Of a stretch of 60,453 nucleotides of DNA, positions 9,250 to 18,672 are shown in pieces (positions within the stretch are counted from its first letter, which is position 1; each line of letters opens with the position of its first letter). Origin of the DNA: Halobellus clavatus (GTDB lineage: Archaea > Halobacteriota > Halobacteria > Halobacteriales > Haloferacaceae). The stretch lies in assembly GCF_900107195.1 (NCBI RefSeq), contig NZ_FNPB01000016.1, positions 1 to 60,453 on the forward strand, written 5' to 3'. The notes under the pieces were generated by a model. The model did no database searches, was not told the origin of the DNA, and saw nothing but the letters and a program-made list of their open reading frames with translations. Both the position numbers and the translations under genes were made by a program.

Positions 9250-9551
9250 AAGACCCTCGTACGGTGGACGGGGACATCAAGCATACTGTGTTGGTCGCCA
9301 CCTGAGCAGTCAGAGTCGACGTGTTCGAATTGGCAGCGATACGTGGTCGCAACGTTGTGTTTCGGGTCCAAATCCTCGATCTCAGAGGTATCATAGAAAC
9401 ACTCATAGGTACTGATATAATCGTCAATGATAACGGATACTCCGAGTTCTTCCTCAGTGACGCAGTGGACAGCCTCTGTCCGAGCTTCGTTCTTCAGTAC
9501 CGTTCCACCAGTCACAAACCATTCTCTTTCGACAGTAATCAGTACCACCAA
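9250..9551 (-). pseudogene. Nudix hydrolase relic
   Basis: An open frame that reads like the core of a GDP-mannose-type Nudix hydrolase: REWFVTGGTVLKNEARTEAV, then TEEELGV, then YECFYDTSE and KHNVATTY. The Nudix box is degraded, because the Arg-Glu of the usual REUxEExGU motif are replaced by Cys-Val. The normal N-terminal strand region is missing or out of frame. Active relatives are common in archaeal surface-polysaccharide loci. It therefore marks the decayed edge of the glycan island that starts downstream. The C-terminal reading frame runs into unrelated DNA, including the inverted repeat at 9095. Confidence 0.55.
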
Positions 9552-10111
9552 ACAAAAACCGAAACTGACGAACAGCGGTCGACAGCTACTCGCTGCCGAA
9601 CATCTGGCGCGACATCAGAACTACGGGGTACCCATCGGGTAGTCCATTTTGTATTCGGGGTTTTCAATGATGCTTTGTTCAGTTTCATCGGTTTTCGCTC
9701 CAACAGAAGGTCAAGATACTCCAACAGCGCGGCGAGACGGACGACGCCGTGGTGATTGTTTCGATCTCCCAGTGCAAAATTATGATGGTGACGGTTGGTT
9801 AGTCCGAAGCTGGATGGACGTCGCCATTGTATCGAATTTATCAGAAAAACAAGTAATTTCCTGCAGGTACAGTCACGAAACGTGACGATTTGTATTCACA
9901 CGACGGCGCCGGGTTGCTTATAAATGTTCCGGCGGTGGCCGATTAGATATCGTCACGCTGCGTTACAGCACTCGTCGCCGTCTGGTGGTTCGCTAGATAT
10001 GTCTGTAGGGCGGCGGGGTGATAAATGTCGGGGGACGAACCGAATTTGGCCATAATTGAGGCTCTCGCTGGATGGTGTGCTACGGACTTCGAAAACCGAT
10101 TGGGTCGGCAG
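9552..10111. other. gene-poor decayed stretch
   Basis: No convincing gene. Short open frames here lack coding character. A TATA-like TTATAAAT lies near 9918-9925, but no credible start follows. The stretch separates the Nudix relic from the dehydrogenase relic, and both are dead genes of the same functional class. Confidence 0.5.
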
Positions 10112-10812
10112 TTACCAGGTCAGTCCTTCGTAGACGATACCGTCACGACGAGAGATTGCACGCTGGCCGTCGACGACGACAGGCGTGGCCATTGCATCGA
10201 ACTCCTCGTCGAGTGCGGTGATCTCCTCCCAGTCGGTGACGATTATGGCAGCCGAGGCGCCGTCGAGTGCGGCCATGGGGCTTTCTGCGTACTGGATGTC
10301 GGGGAAGTGCTTGCGCATGTTCTCGGCAGCGATGGGGTCGTAGGCGATGACCTCAGCGCCACGCTGTTGGAGGCTCTCGATGACGGGGATAGCTCGGGAG
10401 TTCCGGACGTCGTCAGTGCCGGGTTTGAACGCGAGGCCGAGGACCGCGATGCGCTTTCCGCTGACGTCGACGTGGTTGTCCATGAAGGAGAGGAGGCGCT
10501 TGGGTTGCTGGTCGTTGATTTCGGTGGCGGCATCGAGCATCAGTGGTTCGTTAGTCCTTTGCGCGGGCGGCAGCACGGATTGCTGAGGTGTCCTTTTCGA
10601 AGCAGCTTCCGCCCCAGCCGAGGCCGCTTCGGAGGAACTGCTCGCCGATGCGGTCGTCGAGGCCGATCGCGTCGGCGACCTCGTAGGCGTCGACGCCGAG
10701 CTCCTTGCAGATGTTCCCGATGTCGTTGATGAGAGACTTTGGCCGCGAGGAAGGAGTTGTTCGCGTACTTGATCATCTTGGCTTCCTTCATACCCGTCCC
10801 GACAACCGGCAA
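10112..10812 (-). pseudogene. UDP-sugar (UDP-glucose/GDP-mannose) dehydrogenase, truncated and frameshifted
   Basis: The C-terminal two thirds of a nucleotide-sugar dehydrogenase, which oxidises the C6 alcohol of UDP-glucose-type sugars to a uronate. The first piece reads [20 protein letters not shown] in one frame. The middle, including the catalytic-Cys region ([13 protein letters not shown]), is in a second frame, and the C-terminal NAD-type domain ([17 protein letters not shown]) is in a third. One frameshift lies near 10735. Near 10552 an extra A in the context GGACTAACGAACC adds a stop and shifts the frame. The N-terminal Rossmann domain is absent; homology stops at about 10812, 43 bases from the flippase stop. 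Clearly non-functional. Confidence 0.85.
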
Positions 10813-10854
10813 GTCAGTCTACTTGATTAAGGAGTTGAGGTTGAACCGGGTTAG

Positions 10855-12381
10855 TCAGCTACTTAGCTTCTTTTTTAGAAGACTGAGATCTAACCCGGTT
10901 CGGTCTTCGATTCTTTCGATGAAGAGGAGGTCGGTTTCGTCTAAACTCCGAGTCGCGACTATCGAAATCAGGGTTATAATCCCGAACAGCGTTCCGAGAA
11001 CAGCTAAGCCGATTATGCCGAACTTGATGTGCGTCGTGGTCTGATGTATCGCCAGCGCGATGATGGTCGTAACGATGAGTGGCTTGAAATTGTTCATCCC
11101 GAACGGATGAATTCCGATTCTACGATAGATTGCTACAACCTCTACAATATTGTAGATAATATATCCCGCCCCGGTCCCGATTGCTGCACCGACAATCCCG
11201 ATTCTCGGGATTAAGTAAATATTCAATATGATGTTCGCTATCACACCAACCATGGCTGACCAGAACTCGATTTTTGTGTAGTCAATCGCCTTGACGATCT
11301 CGCTATCTAGCCCAACAATTGCTCTGAAATAGAATCCGGACACCAGTACCGCGAGTGCTGGAGCAGCAGGCGAGTACGCAGCCCCGAATAACGTCCGAAC
11401 CACGTCGTCGGCGAATAGAACGAAGACGAGAACCATTGGTAGGGTGCCCGCTGCAAGCCATTTCGTTGAGACCGTATAGAAACGCTCTAATCCTGAAATA
11501 TTGTCGTTTTCGTAGAATTGGGTGGCAACTGGCAGGAACAGAAATGTGAACGACGTCATCAACAATGTTGACGCTCTTCGAAGGGGCTGAATCGCCCGAT
11601 AGTACCCAACTTGATTGGACTCTAGAAAATATCCAATCATTAGGATATCTAAGTGAGAGAGGAGTATGAGAATATAGGCACTCATCGCAAGCGGCAGCGA
11701 AAAGCGAGTTAATCTGAAAACGGTGTCCCGACTCACATCCACATCTAGTAACTTAACCAGCGGGTAGCGGCTATGGAGAACTACAAAGCTCACACCAAGT
11801 ACAATAATTGAAACGCTCAACCAATACCCGATAGCACCCATAGCCGGCACTCCGAGAAGAATACCTAAACCTAGAACACTAAGTGGGAGAATTCGACCCA
11901 AGAAATCTCGGGCAATCGCAGCTGCTAATGATCGTCCTTCGGCCCGCAACATCCCGAACGCGACTGCACGGAGAGCTAGCAACATGACCAATGGAACAAA
12001 GAAAATGAGGTACGAGCTCACCTTCGGATCATCAACTAAACCGCCGATTAAACCGCGCGCGGAGGTGAGGAAAATTCCGATTATGAGTGCGGTAGAGAAG
12101 ACAATCATCAAGCCATGCTGAAAGATATGGGTCCGTTCGCCGAGATCATTTGCAGTTGAGACCATTCGAACCACCCCATCCTTGATGCCGAAGTCGGCGA
12201 TACGACTACTCAACAACGCAATCGTATATGCAAGTGCTAGGGATCCATAGATAGACGGTTGAAGTGACCTCGCGATGAGGGTTTCAGCGAACAGCGCCAG
12301 ACCGTTCCCGACAATTAGACCTATAAATATGATTGTAGAGCTTTCAAACAGATCTCCGACCTTCTCATCTAGATTACCCAT
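10855..12381 (-). CDS. oligosaccharide flippase (Wzx/AglR-like, MATE-related)
   Basis: A 508-residue protein with about 12-14 TM helices spread evenly along its length. The N-terminal segment (STIIFIGLIVGNGLALFAETLIARSL) is typical of polysaccharide-biosynthesis flippases of the MATE/MOP superfamily. These move lipid-linked oligosaccharides across the membrane; in haloarchaea AglR does this for N-glycosylation. It is the last gene of the minus-strand glycan cluster before the dead dehydrogenase. A TATA-like ATATAGTCTA lies 20-29 bases upstream of the start, consistent with its own leaderless transcript, so it is probably not in an operon with genes to its right. Confidence 0.85.
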   Translation of the reverse strand: MGNLDEKVGDLFESSTIIFIGLIVGNGLALFAETLIARSLQPSIYGSLALAYTIALLSSRIADFGIKDGVVRMVSTANDLGERTHIFQHGLMIVFSTALIIGIFLTSARGLIGGLVDDPKVSSYLIFFVPLVMLLALRAVAFGMLRAEGRSLAAAIARDFLGRILPLSVLGLGILLGVPAMGAIGYWLSVSIIVLGVSFVVLHSRYPLVKLLDVDVSRDTVFRLTRFSLPLAMSAYILILLSHLDILMIGYFLESNQVGYYRAIQPLRRASTLLMTSFTFLFLPVATQFYENDNISGLERFYTVSTKWLAAGTLPMVLVFVLFADDVVRTLFGAAYSPAAPALAVLVSGFYFRAIVGLDSEIVKAIDYTKIEFWSAMVGVIANIILNIYLIPRIGIVGAAIGTGAGYIIYNIVEVVAIYRRIGIHPFGMNNFKPLIVTTIIALAIHQTTTHIKFGIIGLAVLGTLFGIITLISIVATRSLDETDLLFIERIEDRTGLDLSLLKKKLSS

Positions 12382-12400
12382 TTATGAATGACAAAACGAA

Positions 12401-12410
12401 TAGACTATAT
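12401..12410 (-). promoter_or_regulatory. TATA-like element of the flippase gene
   Basis: On the minus strand, ATATAGTCTA lies 20-29 bases before ATG 12381, as expected for an archaeal TATA box serving a leaderless mRNA. The intergenic region 12382-12586 is AT-rich and also carries the divergent FkbM gene start. Confidence 0.5.
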
Positions 12411-12586
12411 GCTTCTTCTCTATACCATTTTGGCAACTCACCTCTTATAAGTTAAGCGTTGGAATGTTGTCCTACCCTAGTTTCATTAGTCGATTTATCT
12501 CAATGTATCAATGCCCATTCCTTGGCTGTGCTCATTCATCATGCCCATCAGTAGCCTTTTCCTACTGTAATTCGTCTAATTAGATA

Positions 12587-13309
12587 ATGTCATCTTTGGA
12601 TTATGTGGTTAGAACACTACCCCTACGATCAATGCCATCATTTATAATTCAATACATCTATTCTCGGTTTTTGCGCGATTACCTTCCATCTTCCACTATC
12701 TCGTTCAACGGGGTGCAGGCGGAAGGCTGTATCTTTGACCCATATATTCCAGGAAAGTCACCAGCTAACTACGAGCACGGTCTTGTCGCAGAATTGCAGT
12801 CCCTGGTCAAGTCGGGCGACAAGGTAATTATTGTCGGAGGCGGGATCGGCGTGTCGACAGTTGTCGCTGCCAGACAGGTAGGGCAGGATGGATCTGTTCA
12901 CGTCTTTGAAGGGAACCGGGAACAACTCAATACTTGCCAGAGAACTGTTGCTCTAAATAATGTCGCCGGGCAAGTGACTTTCAACCACGCAGTAGTCGGA
13001 GAAGACGTTAACGTCTATAGTGGTCATGGAGACGCCGAAACGATACCCGCAACCGATCTACCTAATGCCGACGTTTTGGTCCTTGATTGCGAAGGAGCAG
13101 AACAAAAAATCCTTGACCAACTCCGCAACGGACCCCTCCCCTCACGCCTCATCGTTGAGTCACATGGTCGATATGGCTCACCCGCCGATAGTGTCGAACA
13201 AAAGTTGAAATCCCTTGAATACAGAGTCGGGGAAAAGCGATTGGCGGAAGTTACGTTTCCGGAATTGGCTGCAGCAAATGACCTATTTATCCTCACTGGA
13301 GTCCGCTAA
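12587..13309 (+). CDS. FkbM-family methyltransferase
   Basis: A 240-residue SAM-dependent O-methyltransferase-like protein. The SAM-binding glycine loop is IIVGGGIGVSTVVAA (about residues 81-95), followed by the acidic strand VHVFEGNREQL. The FkbM signature VLVLDCEGAEQKIL is near residue 165, and the protein ends in a short C-terminal strand. The likely role is methylation of a sugar hydroxyl on a surface glycan. Within 10855-22002 it is the only intact gene on the plus strand; all other glycan genes are on the minus strand. AT-rich promoter DNA precedes it, so it is transcribed on its own. Confidence 0.85.
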   Translation: MSSLDYVVRTLPLRSMPSFIIQYIYSRFLRDYLPSSTISFNGVQAEGCIFDPYIPGKSPANYEHGLVAELQSLVKSGDKVIIVGGGIGVSTVVAARQVGQDGSVHVFEGNREQLNTCQRTVALNNVAGQVTFNHAVVGEDVNVYSGHGDAETIPATDLPNADVLVLDCEGAEQKILDQLRNGPLPSRLIVESHGRYGSPADSVEQKLKSLEYRVGEKRLAEVTFPELAAANDLFILTGVR

Positions 13310-13337
13310 AATCGCCCGGGAGAGTTACCAAACCGGA

Positions 13338-15542
13338 CTACTTACACGGTGTGTACACGTTTGTCTGTCCCGCTGCGAACACCTTATTCCGGCCTTCGGT
13401 TGGAACCGCGTTGAGCGGTATGGACTGATTGCCGTAGTAAACGAAATTGGGGTGATGTGTGATCACAACTTCGCCGATCTGGTAGTCGCCGGGTGTGAGT
13501 CTAATAAATCCGTCACACATCGTTGCGTTTGGTTCCATGAGGGGCGATGGGCGCTCCAAGGGTGACCGGCCCGTTAGCTCCGAAGTCCGCATTGGAGGCT
13601 GAACACCAGACCCATAGAGTTGCTCACCGCGCGCGTAATTGTAGAGCCAATCTGATGAGGACCACCCACGGTCGCTTCGGTAGACACGATACAACTCGTA
13701 AATCGTGTTCTCCGAGCCGTGTTCGAGCCGGTAGGGCTTGTCAAGATACGGTTGTGGTGAATTGTCGTGTGTGACGGCCGCAGCGATCCCACCGGAGTTG
13801 ATGAGCAACAGCACTGCCAACACTGCGGCTATCGTCGCCATTGGCGGGGCGCGAACCCGCCGCAGTCCCGCTACGGCAGTGAGAATGGCGAACGGTGCCA
13901 AAAAAAGCATTGAGAATACGAAGATGCGGGGAATTCCAAGTCCGACCTTTGGTAGGAACGCAAGCGGGACGAGACACGCAGCACCCGCACCGATCGCGTA
14001 GTAGCCGAACTCTGCGGGCAGAATATCGCTAGCGACGTGTTCACCCATTCTCTCACCAGAAAATCGTTCGGGCCAGACTAAGCCTGTGAACCCAATGACC
14101 AGACCTATTGCTGCGAACCCGAGCACCACGATGTACTCAATCTTGATTATCTGATAGGTGAGCGAAGGCATCGCCAGCGATGCTCCCGTTCCCGCCTGTG
14201 AGGTGGCGGTCGTAGAGCCGAGGAGAGAAGCGACCATCTTCGCGACGGCGAGAACCATGAACTCAAAGCCGCTTCCCTGTGCTGCGTAGAGAAACCACCC
14301 CCCGAGGACGAGGCCCATCGAGAGCAAGTGACGCACTTGGAGAATGTGCTCGGAGCCATTGAAGAAGGTATTCCATAACCATTGAGAGACGAGCGCCACC
14401 GTGAGTAGAACTAGGAACATCGGTGCTGCACCGTAGTGCGTCGCCGGGATCGAACATAGCGAGAGTATGAGAACGACGCTTGCACCTACACCGTTATCAC
14501 TTGCGTCAAACAGCGCGCAGACAGCGACGACAGCAAAGAGCAGTGCCGTCGCAGTCCGTGTATTCCGCGACATCGTGTTCAACCATGGTACTGAAAACGC
14601 TACCACTATGACGCTCAGGTAGGCGACCCGTGTCGAATATTGGCGCTCAACAAGAATGAACACGCCGATGGCAATTACCGACAGCGTCAGTGGGTGGAAC
14701 ACCGTTGCGGCGATCGACAGATCAGTCTCCGTAGCAAGCGAAAACGCCGGATTCAGGACCGTCAAACGCAGCGAGGTCGCCCGGACAGAGAGCATCATCG
14801 GATCGTAGTAGCCCCGGATAAGCGATACCATCCCGAGTGAGTGCTCGAACCGGCCGTCTCCTGCTTGGAGGTTGATGTCGATGAGCGTGTTTTGAAGCAG
14901 CAGTGCGAGCGAGAGGAGCCACGCCGAGACAATTTGACTGGGTCTGTCAGGGTTATCGAGGACTACAAACAGGGGTGTCAGCGAGATGAGGACCAGGGTG
15001 GCGATCAGCGCGGAATTCGTGTTATAGTCATTCAGGAGCCACGCTCCGAGGACGACGTTGAGCAGGAGAAACACTGCAAGGGCAGTGTGCCGGGACTTGA
15101 GTGTGCGAATATCTGCCGAGCCAGGGAGTGCTGGCGAAAATCCACGGAGCCGGAACAGCACCAACAGAATTGCGAATCCGCCACCGTACCAAAGATAGAA
15201 ACCGAGCGGCCTGAACGGCGAAGGGATTGAGGCACCGTGAGTAGTAACGCTGGCGAGCGCCCCAACTGCCATTGTGTAGGCCAAGCTGATAACGACAACA
15301 TACGGGATCACCAGCCAGTCGTCCAGATCCCGTCCAAGCGCCCCTAAGATTAAGACTCCCGGCATGACCGCCACTAATAGAAATCCAAGGCCAGATTGGA
15401 GAGGAGAGGCGCCGATTGTGACCGAGAGTGTATACAATACAGCGCCGAAACTGGCGAAAGTGACGATAGCTGCATTGTTATCGTGCACACACGACCGAAG
15501 TGATGATTTCGCCCACGCCCCCCCCTTGTGTTGCAAACTCAT
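13338..15542 (-). CDS. polytopic membrane protein of glycan island (polymerase or GT-C-like)
   Basis: A 734-residue protein with roughly 14-16 TM helices up to about residue 590, followed by a soluble extracellular C-terminal domain of about 140 residues rich in Tyr, Ser and Pro. Large helix-rich proteins with a soluble tail in glycan loci are commonly oligosaccharide polymerases or GT-C-type glycosyltransferases that use lipid-linked sugars. I do not see a decisive catalytic motif such as an N-terminal DxD. The gene ends 28 bases from the convergent FkbM gene. Name and reaction remain open; a role in surface-glycan assembly is inferred from topology and neighbours. Confidence 0.6.
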   Translation of the reverse strand: MSLQHKGGAWAKSSLRSCVHDNNAAIVTFASFGAVLYTLSVTIGASPLQSGLGFLLVAVMPGVLILGALGRDLDDWLVIPYVVVISLAYTMAVGALASVTTHGASIPSPFRPLGFYLWYGGGFAILLVLFRLRGFSPALPGSADIRTLKSRHTALAVFLLLNVVLGAWLLNDYNTNSALIATLVLISLTPLFVVLDNPDRPSQIVSAWLLSLALLLQNTLIDINLQAGDGRFEHSLGMVSLIRGYYDPMMLSVRATSLRLTVLNPAFSLATETDLSIAATVFHPLTLSVIAIGVFILVERQYSTRVAYLSVIVVAFSVPWLNTMSRNTRTATALLFAVVAVCALFDASDNGVGASVVLILSLCSIPATHYGAAPMFLVLLTVALVSQWLWNTFFNGSEHILQVRHLLSMGLVLGGWFLYAAQGSGFEFMVLAVAKMVASLLGSTTATSQAGTGASLAMPSLTYQIIKIEYIVVLGFAAIGLVIGFTGLVWPERFSGERMGEHVASDILPAEFGYYAIGAGAACLVPLAFLPKVGLGIPRIFVFSMLFLAPFAILTAVAGLRRVRAPPMATIAAVLAVLLLINSGGIAAAVTHDNSPQPYLDKPYRLEHGSENTIYELYRVYRSDRGWSSSDWLYNYARGEQLYGSGVQPPMRTSELTGRSPLERPSPLMEPNATMCDGFIRLTPGDYQIGEVVITHHPNFVYYGNQSIPLNAVPTEGRNKVFAAGQTNVYTPCK

Positions 15543-15640
15543 CAGATGGGGTCGCTACATTGTCCACGTATATACCTGTTTGTCAACAACATTTGATGCC
15601 GTCTTCAAGCGTTTGCCGCGATTTATTTCGATGTATTCTA

Positions 15641-16420
15641 TTATGGCCTTAATTTCTCACCCAAGAGAATTTCATCACCCCTCAATTTCCCATAAACTGC
15701 AATTCTGAAATTCAAAGACATCAATGCAAAAAATATACCTCGCCATCCGTCAAGAATTGCGCCCTCTATAAATAGGTAGTAAACACATTCGCCAAGTCCA
15801 TAAATGAAATAGTAGAGAAATGGTCGCTCATTCCCTTGGTTGCGAATTTGCTTTGCTTCAAGAGTTGAGTAACGATCCCAAGTTTCGAGATACTCACCAA
15901 TTGACTCATATGCATGGTGTGTTATTTCAGAGCCTAGCTTTTTTACTCTGTTTCGATATTCAGCCTTAACTTGTAGAGTTTCATTTATTATCTCATTTTT
16001 GAACTCAAGTACTTCCTTTTTCGCAAGGTACGGACGCTTTGGATGGCTGATATTCGTTTCTTCACCGAACATTAAGTTCCGCTTTCGCATTTTGAATGCT
16101 ACTGTATCATCTGCTTTCGAAAGAGCTGACAACGCCTCATGCCGTAGATCAGGTGATACCTCTTCGTCAGCGTCTAATATCCAAACCCAATCGTTAGTCG
16201 CTTGCTGTATGGCGTATCGTTTGATACCCGCAAAGCCCGTGAAGTCACGTTGATATACTTCTGCGCCATGGTTCTCCGCTACCGAAATTGTTCCATCCGT
16301 ACTGTCTGAGTCAACTACTACAATCTCATCTGCAAAATCGATGACAGAGTCAAGAAGACGGTCAAGATCATCTGCACAGTTTTTCGTCGTTGTGCAGATT
16401 GTAATCGGTGGGCGGTCCAT
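15641..16420 (-). CDS. family 2 glycosyltransferase (WaaE/KdtX-like)
   Basis: A 259-residue GT-A fold enzyme that would transfer a sugar from a nucleotide donor. ATG 16420 gives MDRPPITICTTTKNCADDLD; a second ATG lies two codons upstream at 16426. The N-terminal strand ITICTTTKN, the acidic VVVDSDSTDGT and the catalytic-region WILDADEEVSPDL are all in place. A C-terminal hydrophobic/aromatic segment (FLYYFIYGLGECVYYLFIEG) may associate with the membrane. The gene is distinctly AT-rich compared with the flanking plasmid genes, a sign of separate acquisition. It precedes the polytopic protein by 98 bases. Confidence 0.88.
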   Translation of the reverse strand: MDRPPITICTTTKNCADDLDRLLDSVIDFADEIVVVDSDSTDGTISVAENHGAEVYQRDFTGFAGIKRYAIQQATNDWVWILDADEEVSPDLRHEALSALSKADDTVAFKMRKRNLMFGEETNISHPKRPYLAKKEVLEFKNEIINETLQVKAEYRNRVKKLGSEITHHAYESIGEYLETWDRYSTLEAKQIRNQGNERPFLYYFIYGLGECVYYLFIEGAILDGWRGIFFALMSLNFRIAVYGKLRGDEILLGEKLRP

Positions 16421-16531
16421 CGCCATAGTCTACGGGTCTGTTGGTTAGTAACTTACGATACATGAGTGTTCACACAGCAATTTTAGAATCATCAGCATAG
16501 AGTGATATCTCATCTACTTCGCAAAATCTCT

Positions 16532-17902
16532 TTACTCGGCATAACCGAGGTCTTCCAGTCGCTGGCGGGCCTCTGCCGACACATCTGAATCCTCCCCGAC
16601 ATGTTTGCTATCGGGGAGGTAGTCCAAGAGATCGTCCGTTCTACCTGTCCGATTCTGCTCCTTGAACGTGTCGTAATCCAAATGTATTACACCACCATTC
16701 TCAGGAACAGTAATTATGTGCTCTCCCTTGTGAGTGACACTTAATTGATTATTCCCGTAGGCGATTTCCTGTGAGAGTACGGGACGATCAAAATTCTCAG
16801 TCAGTGAGATGCCATCAGTGTCCGGAACAGGCGAAACACTCAGCTCTGAATACACGGTCGGAACAATATCTACCAACGAGGCGAACCCATCCGTTTTTGT
16901 GATATTCTGGTTCGTGAATATTGGGACCTCAATCACGGGAGGTACGAGTGCGTGTCCGTGATCAGTTCCGTAGTACCCACGAGGGTCGTCAAAGTGTTCC
17001 TTTTCGAATTCGTAGTATTCCCAAAACTCTTCTCCGTGATCACCAGTCACAAATATTAACGTATCGTCATCTACCGCCTCCATAATTGAGGAGAGGCAGT
17101 CGTCAACGTAGCGGATTGCGGAGTCGTACAGGAGCTCGCGTCCTTCCCGGTAACCTTCAAACTCGTCTGTCGGCCTAATCGTGTCCCTGAACCGCCATCG
17201 GGATAGACCGTCAATGTCGGGAATAGGGCCAAACTGGTCTGCCTCCGCTTTCTTTATCGTTTCTTGGTGAAGAGGTTCGTGGGGATCCCCAAGATGAACG
17301 TACCCGAATTTAGGCCCCTGGGTCTGATTCCACCACTCCTGCACTTCGGAAATGAGTGCCTCGGCATCTGCATCATGGCGCCTGTTAATTGACGGAATCC
17401 GCCCTCTGAGCGGAATCGCAGCCATCTCGATAGCAGTCCCGAACCAGATATTGTAGCCCAGACTATCAAGGACCTCGGCAATGGTGAGACACTCGTCTCG
17501 AACGCCGTATGGTGGGTCAGACGTTGACAAGTCCCTCATGCTGTCGGTGTCGTACCGTGCACCGTGGTTGTGGGGGTATCGTCCAGTCAGAAGCGAGGGG
17601 ACTGCACTATAAGTCCAAGACGCAGGGGAGATCGCTTCTGTATGGGTGAAATTCTCAGATAAGTAGGGGGTGGTATCACGCTTGTGACCGCCGCTTGTAG
17701 TGTGGTCGTTTCTCAGACAGTCAACCGTTATGATAATCACGTCTTTCGGGTTCTCTACATTGAAGTTGCCAACGTCTTGGTCTTGGAGATTGTAGACGAG
17801 CGAATCACGATAGTCCCGCACTCTATTAAGTACATAGCTTGCACTTCCTGGATCAATTCCCCGTATTCGAGATTGAATTCGCTCAGCTAGATTACCAATC
17901 AT
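16532..17902 (-). CDS. sulfatase / alkaline-phosphatase-superfamily hydrolase
   Basis: A 456-residue enzyme of the sulfatase-like class. The N-terminal metal site is in VIIITVDCLRNDH, and the nucleophile region is SPASWTYSAVPSLLTGRYPHNHG. At that place classical sulfatases carry C/S-x-P-x-R, while many archaeal relatives have Ser or Thr. The second metal site is VTGDHGEEFWEY. There is no signal peptide, so it is cytoplasmic or acts on a lipid-linked intermediate. In a glycan locus the likely role is hydrolysis or transfer of a sulfate or phospho group on the surface sugar; the substrate cannot be read from sequence. Confidence 0.8.
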   Translation of the reverse strand: MIGNLAERIQSRIRGIDPGSASYVLNRVRDYRDSLVYNLQDQDVGNFNVENPKDVIIITVDCLRNDHTTSGGHKRDTTPYLSENFTHTEAISPASWTYSAVPSLLTGRYPHNHGARYDTDSMRDLSTSDPPYGVRDECLTIAEVLDSLGYNIWFGTAIEMAAIPLRGRIPSINRRHDADAEALISEVQEWWNQTQGPKFGYVHLGDPHEPLHQETIKKAEADQFGPIPDIDGLSRWRFRDTIRPTDEFEGYREGRELLYDSAIRYVDDCLSSIMEAVDDDTLIFVTGDHGEEFWEYYEFEKEHFDDPRGYYGTDHGHALVPPVIEVPIFTNQNITKTDGFASLVDIVPTVYSELSVSPVPDTDGISLTENFDRPVLSQEIAYGNNQLSVTHKGEHIITVPENGGVIHLDYDTFKEQNRTGRTDDLLDYLPDSKHVGEDSDVSAEARQRLEDLGYAE

Positions 17903-17948
17903 AGATTTTACTGACCAGTGAATTTACAAAAGCCTATTGTAAAACCTC

Positions 17949-18640
17949 GGTAGTGTTCAGATAAGCCGGTTCCATGCGAAGGCGAACGCTTGAACCCAAT
18001 TTTCGACGGTATCTGCTTCGGCGTTGCTGAAATAGTTTAAGAACTGGTTAGTTCGTCGTTTTAGTTCTCTGAATACACGTTCGACGCTGTTCCGATTACC
18101 GTGTTTTTCGTGTCGGTAATCGAGACCGTGTCGGTGGAGTGCTGCTTGCAGCCATGGTGCAGAATCGACGAGAAAGATCGCGTCACCGACGAGATGTTTC
18201 TCGCGGTTCGGAGAAGACCATCTCGGTAATCGCTTGATTTCTCTTCGGAGAGAACTTGACGTACAGCAAGCGGTTCGTTGCGGAATCGACAGCAGCGTAC
18301 AGCCAGAAGCGTCGTCCGTTCAGCTGGATCATGGTATCGCCACCGCAACGTGATTCGGATTCGCACAATCAAGCGGCTGTACATTGGCTTTCTGAACCCA
18401 GTTATGAACGGTCGCTCGACAGCGTTCGACACCCAACCTATTGAGAATTAAAACGGTATCTGAAAGTGATAATCCAGCCAGATGGGGTCTGATACCGATC
18501 TTCATCGCGGACTCGGATGTCGCCTCTCTCCACAAATCCTAACTCGAAGCCGTCGCTACCACCGGTGAGGCGGGCGATTTCGAGCATGAATCACCTAAAG
18601 ATTGTCCCGCCTCATTCTTCATCCTTATATGAACACCGCC
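17949..18640 (-). mobile_element. IS6-family insertion sequence relic (ISH14/ISH15-like)
   Basis: About 692 bp bounded by imperfect terminal inverted repeats: GGTAGTGTTCAGATAAG at 17949-17965 and, on the other strand, GGCGGTGTTCATATAAG ending at 18640. It encloses a frameshifted DDE transposase. The 8-base flanks (AAAACCTC and ATACAGAC) do not match, so no target duplication remains. It lies between the sulfatase gene and a GT4 gene inside the glycan island. Confidence 0.75.
17957..18587 (-). pseudogene. IS6-family DDE transposase, frameshifted
   Basis: Reading all three minus frames reconstructs an IS6 transposase: MLEIARLTGG, then HLAGLSLSDTVLILNRLGVE and HNWVQKANVQPLD, then MIQLNGRRFWLYAAVDSATN, IFLVDSAPWLQAAL and RNSVERVFRELKRRT, ending AFAWNRLI before TGA 17959-17957. 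At least three frame changes are needed. One of them (near 18335) destroys the codons around the first catalytic Asp. The stop codon lies inside the terminal inverted repeat. It cannot make a working transposase. Confidence 0.85.
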
Positions 18641-18672
18641 ATACAGACTGAGGCCAAACTGTTAGAAGTGCT

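Noticed and set aside
10025-10729. 234-codon plus-strand open frame
   Set aside because: It lies antisense to the dehydrogenase relic, whose minus-strand reading is clearly family-like. The plus-strand product becomes Arg-rich and has no family resemblance.
17949-18640. Active IS6 element
   Set aside because: The transposase needs at least three frame changes, and the flanks do not form a target duplication.
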